Assembly: GCF_938028735.1 (NCBI RefSeq)
Contig: NZ_CALIMF010000028.1
Coordinates: forward strand, 1 to 64,000
Source of the DNA: an uncultured Thermanaerothrix sp.
Lineage (GTDB): Bacteria > Chloroflexota > Anaerolineae > Anaerolineales > Anaerolineaceae
Length of the DNA stretch: 64,000 nucleotides
Direction of reading: 5' to 3'
Both the position numbers and the translations under genes were made by a program. Under the pieces are notes generated by a model. It was not told where the DNA came from, did no database searches, and saw only the letters and a list, made by a program, of their open reading frames with translations. Of this stretch, positions 17,578 through 25,254 are shown one piece after another (within the stretch, counting starts at the first letter, position 1; every line of letters starts with the position of its first letter).

Positions 17578-18384
17578 TTAGCCCACATACCGGCGAATCT
17601 GGTTTTGTAACGTCTCTAAGCCCTTGACCAAGGCCTCAAGATGATCATAACTCCCCAGAGTTTGCTTTTCTTCGGCGTACTTTTCGCCGACGCGCAGGGT
17701 CACGGTAATGTCTTGCAATTTGACCTTGCCTGAGCCGCGCGAGCCCAGCCCGCCCAAGTAGTCGTCCTCAAGCAACTGCAAGCCTTCCACCAAGGTGCGC
17801 AGGCGCTCGATATCATTTCCCACATTGCAGCCATCGCCATCATAGAGGCTATAGACCAGTTCTGCGGGTCCGAAGACAGTACCCGCTGGGACGCGTTCCA
17901 TCTGGCGCGGGTTGGCGGCGGAGGTAACGCGGTCAATCGAGACCTCGGTCTTGACTTCGGTGTAGGGTAAGTCAGTACGCCCACTGACTTCTAAGGCTTG
18001 GGCGCTGTCATCGGTCATCATCACATCCCGCACCACCAAGCGAGTAGGGGTGGCAAAGCCGCGTTCACCAGGCACCCCGAACACCTGACACACATCGCAT
18101 TGGGGATACTCCTTCTCGTCGTCGCAGGAGTGAATGTAGCCTTGCCCAATGCGCTGGTTCTGGCGTAGCCCCTTGTATTTCTCCAATAAACTACGCACCT
18201 TGCCCTTGAGCGAAGAGCCGGGGATATAGGGGCGGTTGGTCAGCGGATCGCGAATGACGGTCTTATCCACGCCTCCGATCTCAATCCCGCTTTCGGTTCC
18301 GCCAATGTGTAGGCCGGTAACGGCCTTGATGTTGAAGGTGATAAACACACGCCCTTTGAGTTGGATTCGCTGATTATTGGCCAT
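17578..18384 (-). CDS. csm3: Type III-A CRISPR backbone RNase Csm3
   Basis: A 268-residue RAMP subunit that forms the repeated backbone of the Csm complex and cuts target RNA at six-base steps. The catalytic Asp is present: GGVDKTVIRDP (Asp40), followed by YIPGSSLKGKVRSLLE. Cys/His residues in YIHSCDDEKEYPQCDVCQ (His85, Cys87, Cys96, Cys99) form the usual zinc site. The glycine loop GGLGSRGSGKVKL is intact. All catalytic features are kept, so target RNA slicing, which normally ends Cas10 signalling, should work. Confidence 0.95.
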   Translation of the reverse strand: MANNQRIQLKGRVFITFNIKAVTGLHIGGTESGIEIGGVDKTVIRDPLTNRPYIPGSSLKGKVRSLLEKYKGLRQNQRIGQGYIHSCDDEKEYPQCDVCQVFGVPGERGFATPTRLVVRDVMMTDDSAQALEVSGRTDLPYTEVKTEVSIDRVTSAANPRQMERVPAGTVFGPAELVYSLYDGDGCNVGNDIERLRTLVEGLQLLEDDYLGGLGSRGSGKVKLQDITVTLRVGEKYAEEKQTLGSYDHLEALVKGLETLQNQIRRYVG

Positions 18385-18402
18385 GACACCCTCCTTACAG
18401 AA

Positions 18403-18813
18403 TTAGTTACCGCCGTAAGCTTTGTGGTAGGCCAGGATGGCCTCGAAGAACTGTACGAAATGATTGAAACGTTTTTCTTGTTCTTTATCATCCTTGACTT
18501 CGATGACCAGATCCAGCGCTGGTTGAAGGACATTCACCAACTCCTCCACGGCTTTACCACGTTCTTTGCGCGCGCGATAAGCCATTTTGGGCTTGAGCAA
18601 GACCAGCCGACGGCGCGCATTTTTGCCCTGGTCACCCCCTAGGCTCCACTGGGCTTGGATCTGGCGCACTTCGCCGAAGAGCGCACGGATCTGGCTGGTG
18701 GTCAAGCCATTTTCTTTCAGTTGCCTCCCTAACTGGTCCGCAACCCTAACCAGGGTCTCGGCCCCTTCGGGGTCAACAATGATGGTTTTGAGATCATTCG
18801 ATTCGACAGGCAT
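18403..18813 (-). CDS. csm2: Type III-A CRISPR small subunit Csm2
   Basis: A 136-residue, almost wholly helical protein in the position and size expected of Csm2, the small subunit lining the crRNA-target duplex. It contains QLKENGLTTSQIRALFGEVRQIQAQW and RRLVLLKPKMAYRARKE, the latter matching the conserved 'LKPKLAY' stretch of the family. The ATG at 18813 follows AAGGAGGT; a longer frame that would overlap the NACHT gene is not needed. The gene begins 16 bases after the NACHT gene's stop codon. Confidence 0.88.
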   Translation of the reverse strand: MPVESNDLKTIIVDPEGAETLVRVADQLGRQLKENGLTTSQIRALFGEVRQIQAQWSLGGDQGKNARRRLVLLKPKMAYRARKERGKAVEELVNVLQPALDLVIEVKDDKEQEKRFNHFVQFFEAILAYHKAYGGN

Positions 18814-18829
18814 GGGTAACCTCCTTTTC

Positions 18830-20899
18830 TTAGCAGCTAAAAGTTGGATCGGGATCTTTAACAACCAATTCAGCAAGGAGTTCGCGAACTCTTTCTCTAA
18901 ACTCTGGGCTACATTTACAAATCTGACGTCGAACTTTTTGATCAACATTGTTTTCTATGACATAAGGTTTGACAAAACTTGCCGCAAAATAGGTCTTTGT
19001 TAACTCGTTGTAAAACCTAACCCAACCGGACTCATTTTCAACAAGCACCCCACCCATGTTTAGGATCCACTCCAGCCCTTTTTGTGTACAGAACTTCTGC
19101 GCATCTTGCCAGGGGCAAGCCTCAGAGTGTCCATCAAGGCTTAGGGCTAATTCGCCCACATTTGTAAAGTGCTTTCTAAGGTCACGCTCTTTTCCTACCC
19201 GACGATTTATTTCTCGGTTCCACAACCTTTGATAAATCCTATCTATCAGGACCGCTCTTCGTGGCAAAGAGTATGCAAGATACTCTCTTTCCATATCATC
19301 GTCTTTAGACCCTATGGAAGAAGGCTCTTCGCTTATTGGGACTTGATCTTCACTTTCCAGGATCATGTCTTCAAGCTTTACTTTTAGGTCAGGCCGAATA
19401 GAAGACAGCGAGCTGATTCGTTCTTTGTGCCCCATCCTGCTGGATAAATTTTCGTCCGATTCTGCCCTAATCGGTTCTGAGGCCTCTGCTGTGATAGGTC
19501 CGTTAAACTCAAGAGGAGGCACAGGGACACCCAATATTTCTTCAATGGCGGCCTCTAGATATACTGGTAAGGTGCACAATCCCTCTAAATCCGGATCGGA
19601 ACGTAAATAGCGGATAATGTCTTCAACATTCTCTGGCTTAAGATCAATTGAACTTGCAGCTAAGCACTTGGCAATATAACTTTCGACTTGCTTCGGGTTG
19701 AATCCCTTAATTCGGATAATCTTACCGGGGTCCGATTCGCCTAGCAAACCTGCAAAACCCGGTCGTGTAGTGAGGACTACTTTTACCCTGGGAAATCGTT
19801 CTAAGAATCCTCGCAAGCCTCTAATAAACTGTTCAATTTTCCTGACTTCGTAAATCTCATCTAAACCATCTAGGCAGAAAAGCCATTTTAAGTCATTATA
19901 TTCAAACAAGTGTTCTGGATTTGATGGACGTTTTTCCCAGAAATTTCCTTTCGAATTTATATTGTCTAATAGTTGCGTAGCAAGATCGTTTTGATTTCCA
20001 ATATGATCACGTTGACCAAGCCTGAAATAGACAGGGATCCAATTAACTGGGGGTGAATATTCTTCGCGACGAATAATTTCATCTATCGCCGCTAGATTGT
20101 TTTCAGCTTGTTGTCTTATCCAGCGCTTAAGAAACAACGTTTTACCACTGCCCGCCACGCCTTCTATAATTAGCCATCGCGTGTTTGAGTCATTGAGAAA
20201 TTTTTTAACTTCCTCTTCAAGGAGGGATCCAGACTCTGTCCATACCTCGATATACCGACTCTCAATATAGGAGTTGAGGTTTAATTCATCAATACACCCA
20301 TTCATGTAATCGCGCCAACAGCGGGGTAGCAAATATGGTACTTGCGCGTATGAATAGCAGTACGGGGCCTGTTCGGGAGAAATTTCTCGTAATGTCACTT
20401 CTTGCTTGCTTTCTCCCATCCGAATCCAGCACTGTTCAGGTTGAAGTGAGCCCCCAGGATAGCCAAAATTCTGTTTCACTCTGAAAGGCTCGCTTGGAAT
20501 AGGCGCAATTTGAAAGTAACCTAGCGCTTTCTTCTCTTCCGTTCTGCAAAATTTAAACTCCCAACGGGGATGCAATGGAGTAATATACTTTCTTATCAAA
20601 TTGCTAACCCTGTTGCGTATTTTTTCTGCGATGTGGTAATCCTCCAAGCCTTGCAACCCAAGGAGCTTAATCATTTCATCAATCCCAACAATTTCTCCCT
20701 TGTCATTGATGCCTAACAGAAGATAAGCAGGTTTTCCGAAAAGTCGTGCAGTATTAGCCAGCGCAATGAAGTCGCGTAGGAATTCCGCTTGTCCCTCGCG
20801 ATCCCCAAGATTGATCCATGACTTGCGATCTCTTAAGGGGGTCTCTTCATAATGTTCAGGCCGAGTGAACAATTCTAAGCAAAAATCCTCGCCACTCAT
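18830..20899 (-). CDS. AlbA_2 (Schlafen-like)-NACHT STAND NTPase inside the csm operon
   Basis: A 689-residue protein between cas10 and csm2, a place where no such gene is expected. Residues about 20-175 match the AlbA_2/Schlafen domain (EFLRDFIALANTARLF, LLLGINDKGEIVGID, and CWIRMGESKQEVTLREI). A NACHT NTPase follows: Walker A GVAGSGKT (247-254), Walker B FCLDGLDE (341-348), LTTRPGF (376-382) and a closing winged-helix end (VRFYNELTKTYFAASF, 627-642). No LRR, TPR or WD40 sensor follows. Residues 459-540 are a charged low-complexity linker. Base composition is clearly more A+T-rich than its neighbours, suggesting later acquisition. It is in frame with the operon (38 bases after cas10, 16 before csm2). 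Role unknown: an infection-triggered effector or a nucleic-acid sensor is inferred. Confidence 0.82.
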   Translation of the reverse strand: MSGEDFCLELFTRPEHYEETPLRDRKSWINLGDREGQAEFLRDFIALANTARLFGKPAYLLLGINDKGEIVGIDEMIKLLGLQGLEDYHIAEKIRNRVSNLIRKYITPLHPRWEFKFCRTEEKKALGYFQIAPIPSEPFRVKQNFGYPGGSLQPEQCWIRMGESKQEVTLREISPEQAPYCYSYAQVPYLLPRCWRDYMNGCIDELNLNSYIESRYIEVWTESGSLLEEEVKKFLNDSNTRWLIIEGVAGSGKTLFLKRWIRQQAENNLAAIDEIIRREEYSPPVNWIPVYFRLGQRDHIGNQNDLATQLLDNINSKGNFWEKRPSNPEHLFEYNDLKWLFCLDGLDEIYEVRKIEQFIRGLRGFLERFPRVKVVLTTRPGFAGLLGESDPGKIIRIKGFNPKQVESYIAKCLAASSIDLKPENVEDIIRYLRSDPDLEGLCTLPVYLEAAIEEILGVPVPPLEFNGPITAEASEPIRAESDENLSSRMGHKERISSLSSIRPDLKVKLEDMILESEDQVPISEEPSSIGSKDDDMEREYLAYSLPRRAVLIDRIYQRLWNREINRRVGKERDLRKHFTNVGELALSLDGHSEACPWQDAQKFCTQKGLEWILNMGGVLVENESGWVRFYNELTKTYFAASFVKPYVIENNVDQKVRRQICKCSPEFRERVRELLAELVVKDPDPTFSC

Positions 20900-20936
20900 G
20901 AGTATCTGCCCACTCCATGAACTCTCCTTAAATCAC

Positions 20937-23546
20937 TCAATCACCCTTTCTCGTCTTTAGCTCTGCCCAGCGCGCCGCCAGGCCCACCCACTCAATACGC
21001 TGGTGAAACGCCGCCTTCATCTCCTGGCGCAAGGTCTTCAGGTTTTGCCCGGTGGCGGGTTGTTTTTCGTACATCTTTTGCAACCGCGCCAGTTGGTATT
21101 CAAAAAGCCAGTTCCACGGGCCCCAAATAGGCTGCGGACGATGGTTGACACCTAAATCGCGCCCCGCACGTCGACGGGCTTCCTTCACCTCTTGATAACG
21201 TTCGTCCAGACGCAGTAAAGTGCGAAGCAACGAACGGCTGGCATCGTGACTTTGCACGAGATTTTCCAAGAAAATCAACGTATCGTAGGCCGTATCAAAC
21301 GCGACCGAAGGGCTCTTTGTCAACCCAAAGCGCTGCCAGGGCAGCACCCGCCCCAGGAAACAAATGGCATCCTTTTTGTGAGCATTGCCGGCTTCGTCCC
21401 ACCATTTATGCCGTTTGGCCATCTCCTCGGCGCGCCCAGCATCCTGTGCAGCCTGTGCCAGGGGGTATTTGCCACCGATGAGCACCATGCCAGCACTGGT
21501 GTGGATGCCAGGGTGGTTAGCCGCATAAGGAGTTAAATCGCGCCGGATTTCACGCGCCAGTTCCACTACCTCGTCCCATGCGCCGACGAAGAAGAGATCA
21601 TCGCCACCTGAATAGATGGCGTACAAGCGATCGCCATTTTGGCGATTGCGCCTTTGCGCCAGCACACCCACCCACCCCTCAAAATACAGGCTGATGGCGA
21701 AACTCAGCGCAGCGACGCGGGAGAGAGTAGCCTTTTCTCCTAACCCCTGGGCAAAGAGTTGCCCGAGATTGTCCACATCCATGCGCAATACCCCCAGGCG
21801 CTTTATTCCTTCAGCCTGCATGGCTAGCAGTTCAAACGGTTTGACAGCACCCTCTCTCAGGGATTGTTCAACCCTCTGGCGGTACTTCTCACCATACTCT
21901 GAAATGTCTTGCCCTGAAACCAAGGGCGTCACATTGACCAGAAAGCGCCGCCCCACCGCTACCTGTGCAGAAGGCCTAAGATTCTTCCAACTTGATTCAT
22001 CCAATGCCAAGATCAGCCGTCGCCCTTTCGGCGCATGCAGCCCGTTGAGCGTTTCCTCAATGTGCACATGTAGTCCCAGATCTTTGAGCACTGCTTTCCA
22101 GGAAGTGGATCGGTTTGAAGGTGCGAACTGAGCCGGTGGAGCCGGGAGTTGAGGTTCGAAGTCCCAGATCAAGTAGTGCGCCTTACGCAACGGGTCACCG
22201 ATCTCTTCTTCGAAAGATTCACAGGCGTCACACTTGCGCACATCAGGATTATCTTTATCCGGATGCACATCTTCATATTCACGCCCACATACGCTGCACT
22301 GCACTTGCTCATTACCCCCATGCCCCTGAGGTTTGAACAAATCCGCCAGTTCCGGCGCCGGCAACTCCACAAAGCGCTGCTTCTTGACCGCCTGGAGCAA
22401 TTCACCGAGTTCCTGCCATTTTTGACTGATGCGCCCCTCGAAGAAGTCGCGCGCAGCCAGCGGCAGGCCGGCTACGGCCAGATATAAATCCCCCTGGTGA
22501 TGGCGATACAAGATGCGACTGAGGTCTTGACGGATGCGGTTCAAGTCCTCGGTGTCGGTGGCGCGGGCTAACAGGTAGAAGTTGCCTCCGCCAACATAAA
22601 TCAGATTGGTAATGGGTAGATCCAGGCAACGCAGGATATAACGTGCAGCCACCTCGGTGAGCAGTTGCAGGTAAAACGAACGCCCGCGCAACGAACTGGT
22701 AGCACCACGATCAGTGATGGTATAAATAAAGTCTTGCACACCCGAGAGGTCACCGCCAACCAGCAATGCCACTTGGGTACCGCTCTCCTGGGGGGTTTGA
22801 GCCAAGGCGCGCAAGTCCTCATCGGCGAGCGCAATGTCGGCCAGCACCGCAGCCAATGCAGCGGTCATGCGGCTGTGGTCATAGAGACTGATATCGGGCA
22901 GGCTGTGGTAATAGGCCGAGGGTACACTCCAGGTGTAACGCTGCATAAGGTGAAGCAGGTTTTCCAGATAGGTTTCCAGGTCGCCCTCCTTGGCGTGGGC
23001 GCATTGGAGGTTTTGGGCTTCCTCATTAAGACCCGACCATAGTCTCTTGTAGTTCTCCTTAACTTCGTCTTCGTCCAGCTCGAGAGCCGGGAACCAATTC
23101 TCGGCAGTGGTGTTTTCGTCTAGGTCAAGCGGACGCAGCGGCCAATAGAACCTAGAGGGGTTATTCTGGTTATCGGCGCGCACCACGCAGAAGATGGAGA
23201 GCAACTGCTTGGGTTGGGTGTGAACCGCATCTTCTTTTTCCATCTCAGAGCGCTCACCCGAAGAGAGTCGGTCTGCCAGGCGCACTAGATCGTGTTCGCG
23301 TGCGAAAGGACGGTGGTGCTGAGCAGCCCAATTCTTAACCGCCTCACTACCTGGGAAAGGCGGCAACCATTCACCCGCTACGTCATAGGTCAAGAGGGCG
23401 TGCAAGCGACCATAATCTCGCTTGGCCTCATCGTCCCAAATACGAGAAGCGCTGGATTCTCCAGCGCGCAGTTTAATTTTCCCCACATCGTGCAGCAGGC
23501 CGGCCAGGGCTAGTTTCAGGGCGCGTTCACGGCGTTCGTCACTCAT
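20937..23546 (-). CDS. cas10: Type III-A Cas10/Csm1, cyclic oligoadenylate synthase
   Basis: The 869-residue large subunit of the Csm complex. The N-terminal HD domain has LAGLLHDVGK (His19-Asp20), the ssDNA nuclease site. Two Palm/cyclase domains follow; the second carries IYSGGDDLFF (GGDD at 647-650), needed to make cyclic oligoadenylate from ATP. A zinc knuckle with Cys417, Cys420, Cys439 and Cys442 lies between them. Both the DNase and cyclase motifs are intact, so the complex should signal to the CARF proteins downstream. The ATG follows GGAGGTTGC. It is the first gene after the promoter at 23.65 kb, about 126 bases from the CARF-HTH regulator. Confidence 0.95.
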   Translation of the reverse strand: MSDERRERALKLALAGLLHDVGKIKLRAGESSASRIWDDEAKRDYGRLHALLTYDVAGEWLPPFPGSEAVKNWAAQHHRPFAREHDLVRLADRLSSGERSEMEKEDAVHTQPKQLLSIFCVVRADNQNNPSRFYWPLRPLDLDENTTAENWFPALELDEDEVKENYKRLWSGLNEEAQNLQCAHAKEGDLETYLENLLHLMQRYTWSVPSAYYHSLPDISLYDHSRMTAALAAVLADIALADEDLRALAQTPQESGTQVALLVGGDLSGVQDFIYTITDRGATSSLRGRSFYLQLLTEVAARYILRCLDLPITNLIYVGGGNFYLLARATDTEDLNRIRQDLSRILYRHHQGDLYLAVAGLPLAARDFFEGRISQKWQELGELLQAVKKQRFVELPAPELADLFKPQGHGGNEQVQCSVCGREYEDVHPDKDNPDVRKCDACESFEEEIGDPLRKAHYLIWDFEPQLPAPPAQFAPSNRSTSWKAVLKDLGLHVHIEETLNGLHAPKGRRLILALDESSWKNLRPSAQVAVGRRFLVNVTPLVSGQDISEYGEKYRQRVEQSLREGAVKPFELLAMQAEGIKRLGVLRMDVDNLGQLFAQGLGEKATLSRVAALSFAISLYFEGWVGVLAQRRNRQNGDRLYAIYSGGDDLFFVGAWDEVVELAREIRRDLTPYAANHPGIHTSAGMVLIGGKYPLAQAAQDAGRAEEMAKRHKWWDEAGNAHKKDAICFLGRVLPWQRFGLTKSPSVAFDTAYDTLIFLENLVQSHDASRSLLRTLLRLDERYQEVKEARRRAGRDLGVNHRPQPIWGPWNWLFEYQLARLQKMYEKQPATGQNLKTLRQEMKAAFHQRIEWVGLAARWAELKTRKGD

Positions 23547-23630
23547 GCAACCTCCTTTCCTCGTCCCAAAATACCGAAAGGCCCGCCGGTAAGTCCTGCA
23601 CCCCGTGTCGCTCGCCCCCTCGCAGCGACT

Positions 23631-23640
23631 CCCGTACGGG
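23631..23640. promoter_or_regulatory. Palindrome CCCGTACGGG at the cas operon start point
   Basis: A perfect 10-bp palindrome lies within the first bases transcribed from the cas10 promoter. A second inverted repeat, GTCGCT/AGCGAC (23607-23612 and 23624-23629), is beside it. It is a candidate operator for the neighbouring CARF-HTH protein; no second copy is seen in front of that gene itself. Confidence 0.4.
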
Positions 23641-23647
23641 CATCCTT

Positions 23648-23676
23648 AATGTAGCACACGCGATTCCTCTTGTCAT
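23648..23676 (-). promoter_or_regulatory. Promoter of the type III-A operon
   Basis: On the minus strand ATGACA (23676-23671), a 17-base spacer and TACATT (23653-23648) make a good promoter. The -35 box overlaps the stop codon of the CARF-HTH gene. A leader of about 95 bases with a GC-rich hairpin precedes cas10. Confidence 0.65.
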
Positions 23677-24554
23677 GCGGATTTTCCCGCATTTTCGTCA
23701 TGACGGTACTGATAATACAATCCCAACAGCGCCACCAACTGCGCGCGGTTGATGTCCTCCAGCCCCCAATGCACCGCGGCTTTGCTGTAGGCCGAACGCA
23801 GGTGTCGCTCTACCGTGCGTTTGGAGAGGTACAGGCGCTGCGCCAATTCATGGTCGCTCAGTCCCTCGCGTACTAGTGGCTCTACCACCCGCCGCTCACC
23901 TTCAGTGAGCACCGTCTCCACAAAGACTTGTGCCTCGCACACCCGCTTTTCCAGGTCCAGCCGACGCAGACGTTCCAGCGCCTCGTAGGGATCGCTGACC
24001 GCGCGCAGGTGGGTTAGCGCTGGCGAAAGGGCTTCGCGCAGCAACACCGGCACAGGAACCAGGTGCACCTCATCGCCGGGCTGCGGATGCAAGCGGCGGC
24101 TGGCGAGAAACTCCCCCGCCGAATAAAGGTGCCACAAATGATCCCCCTCATCAAACAACATCTGCGCTGTCACCAGTGCGAATACGCTCAGCGTCTTGCG
24201 CCCTCCGGCCAGCAATAAGTGCAAACGCTCCCCATTTTGTTTGGCCTGCCACACACTGCGGTAAAGTGTCCGAAAGGCCCATTGGATGGCATTGGGGGTT
24301 TCAACGTCACTCACGCTGCCCCCACGCTCATCTTGGATGGGGGTCAGGTGCAGGGCAATCCGGTCACGGTAGGGCGGCTGCGCAAAGGCTGCGTGCAGGG
24401 TTTGCACCGCTTGCTCAATAGCAGCATTTCCACCAGTGTGGATCACCTCCACCCGGCGAATCGGCTCGTGACGCGCTAACAGCAAATCCAACCCCGCCGT
24501 GATAACCTGCGGCTCTGTTCCCAGAGTAGCAATGAGAGTGCACTTTAAGGTCAA
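23673..24554 (-). CDS. CARF-HTH regulator (NE0113-type CARF fused to LuxR-type DNA-binding domain)
   Basis: A 293-residue protein. Residues about 1-200 resemble the NE0113/Csx1_III-U CARF family of CRISPR loci: TLIATLGTEPQVITAGLDLLL at the start and the ligand-loop motif LLLAGGRKTLSVFALVTAQML (GGRK at 117-120). Residues about 217-278 form a LuxR/GerE-type helix-turn-helix (LTEGERRVVEPLVREGLSDHELAQRLYLSKRTVERHL). The design suggests a transcription factor whose DNA binding depends on cyclic oligoadenylate. The start codon is TTG with AGGGG upstream. It is encoded directly before cas10 and is probably the local regulator; ring-nuclease activity of the CARF part is also possible. Confidence 0.78.
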   Translation of the reverse strand: MTLKCTLIATLGTEPQVITAGLDLLLARHEPIRRVEVIHTGGNAAIEQAVQTLHAAFAQPPYRDRIALHLTPIQDERGGSVSDVETPNAIQWAFRTLYRSVWQAKQNGERLHLLLAGGRKTLSVFALVTAQMLFDEGDHLWHLYSAGEFLASRRLHPQPGDEVHLVPVPVLLREALSPALTHLRAVSDPYEALERLRRLDLEKRVCEAQVFVETVLTEGERRVVEPLVREGLSDHELAQRLYLSKRTVERHLRSAYSKAAVHWGLEDINRAQLVALLGLYYQYRHDENAGKSA

Positions 24555-24604
24555 CGGCGCCCCCTATCGAAAACGGTAGCTGTGAGCGTGACAAACGTAT
24601 AATT

Positions 24605-24613
24605 ATTATAGCA
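24605..24613 (-). promoter_or_regulatory. Extended -10 promoter of the CARF-HTH gene
   Basis: TGCTATAAT on the minus strand (24613-24605) is an extended -10 element. It leaves a leader of about 44 bases before the TTG start. Confidence 0.5.
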
Positions 24614-24635
24614 AATTTAGGATGGGAATGACCTA

Positions 24636-25112
24636 TCAGTCCCCTTTCAAACCACTTTCTACTTGTACGACAGACGGTTGGAGACCCTGGGCACCCACCC
24701 CCACCCTCCGAGTGGCCGTTGCCACCTCATCATCCGGCACCGGCACCGAAAAGCGCCGCGCATGGGCAACTTTGGTCAGACGCTGGTTTTTCATCACCAT
24801 CACCGGCGCATAGACCAGATCCGGGTAGGCCACGGCCGCGGTCGAACTACCGATGATGATCACATCCCGGGCCTTCCACTGCCGCAAAAGGCCTTCGGTT
24901 GCGGTATCTTTACGCGGGCGGGTGTAATCCACCTGAATGTCGCCTACGCGGCGGCTGGCCAGTACCTCGATCTCCACGTTGACCACCCACCCGCTGGGCG
25001 GTACCACAAACTCCCCATGATCCAGGTCAAAGAGATTCAACGGATGAGCGGTGACATTGAGGTATTTGAGCCCGTTCGGGCCGATGAACGGCGCGATCTC
25101 AGCATTATCCAT
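24636..25112 (-). CDS. Uncharacterised 158-residue protein
   Basis: I do not recognise a family with confidence. The stretch LKYLNVTAHPLNLFDLDHGEFVVPPSG resembles small phage-type proteins that begin with an 'N(V/L)TPH' motif. The middle (ARDVIIIGSSTAAVAYPDLVYAPVMVMKNQRL) is beta-rich and the protein is probably soluble. GGGAGTGA lies upstream of the ATG. It precedes the CARF-HTH gene on the same strand by about 80 bases and may have been carried in with the CRISPR locus. It diverges from mutS2. Confidence 0.5.
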   Translation of the reverse strand: MDNAEIAPFIGPNGLKYLNVTAHPLNLFDLDHGEFVVPPSGWVVNVEIEVLASRRVGDIQVDYTRPRKDTATEGLLRQWKARDVIIIGSSTAAVAYPDLVYAPVMVMKNQRLTKVAHARRFSVPVPDDEVATATRRVGVGAQGLQPSVVQVESGLKGD

Positions 25113-25239
25113 AGCAGTGCGTCACTCCCTACAACGTGGTGTAGAGTGGGCTAACGGCCGATTCCACCCAGCCATGGCAAAATTTTAATTCGAAACGGCA
25201 CTGTGCACCTTATCATCGACTAGGCAACATAAAAAGGGG

Positions 25240-25245
25240 TAAAAT
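25240..25245 (+). promoter_or_regulatory. Candidate -10 box of mutS2
   Basis: TAAAAT lies nine bases before the mutS2 ATG with no Shine-Dalgarno sequence in between; the -35 region is weak. The arrangement fits a leaderless message. Confidence 0.4.
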
Positions 25246-25254
25246 CATCCTGCT

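Noticed and set aside
23547-23672. Possible CRISPR repeats next to cas10 because of GC-rich inverted repeats
   Set aside because: The stretch contains single hairpins and no spaced direct repeats.
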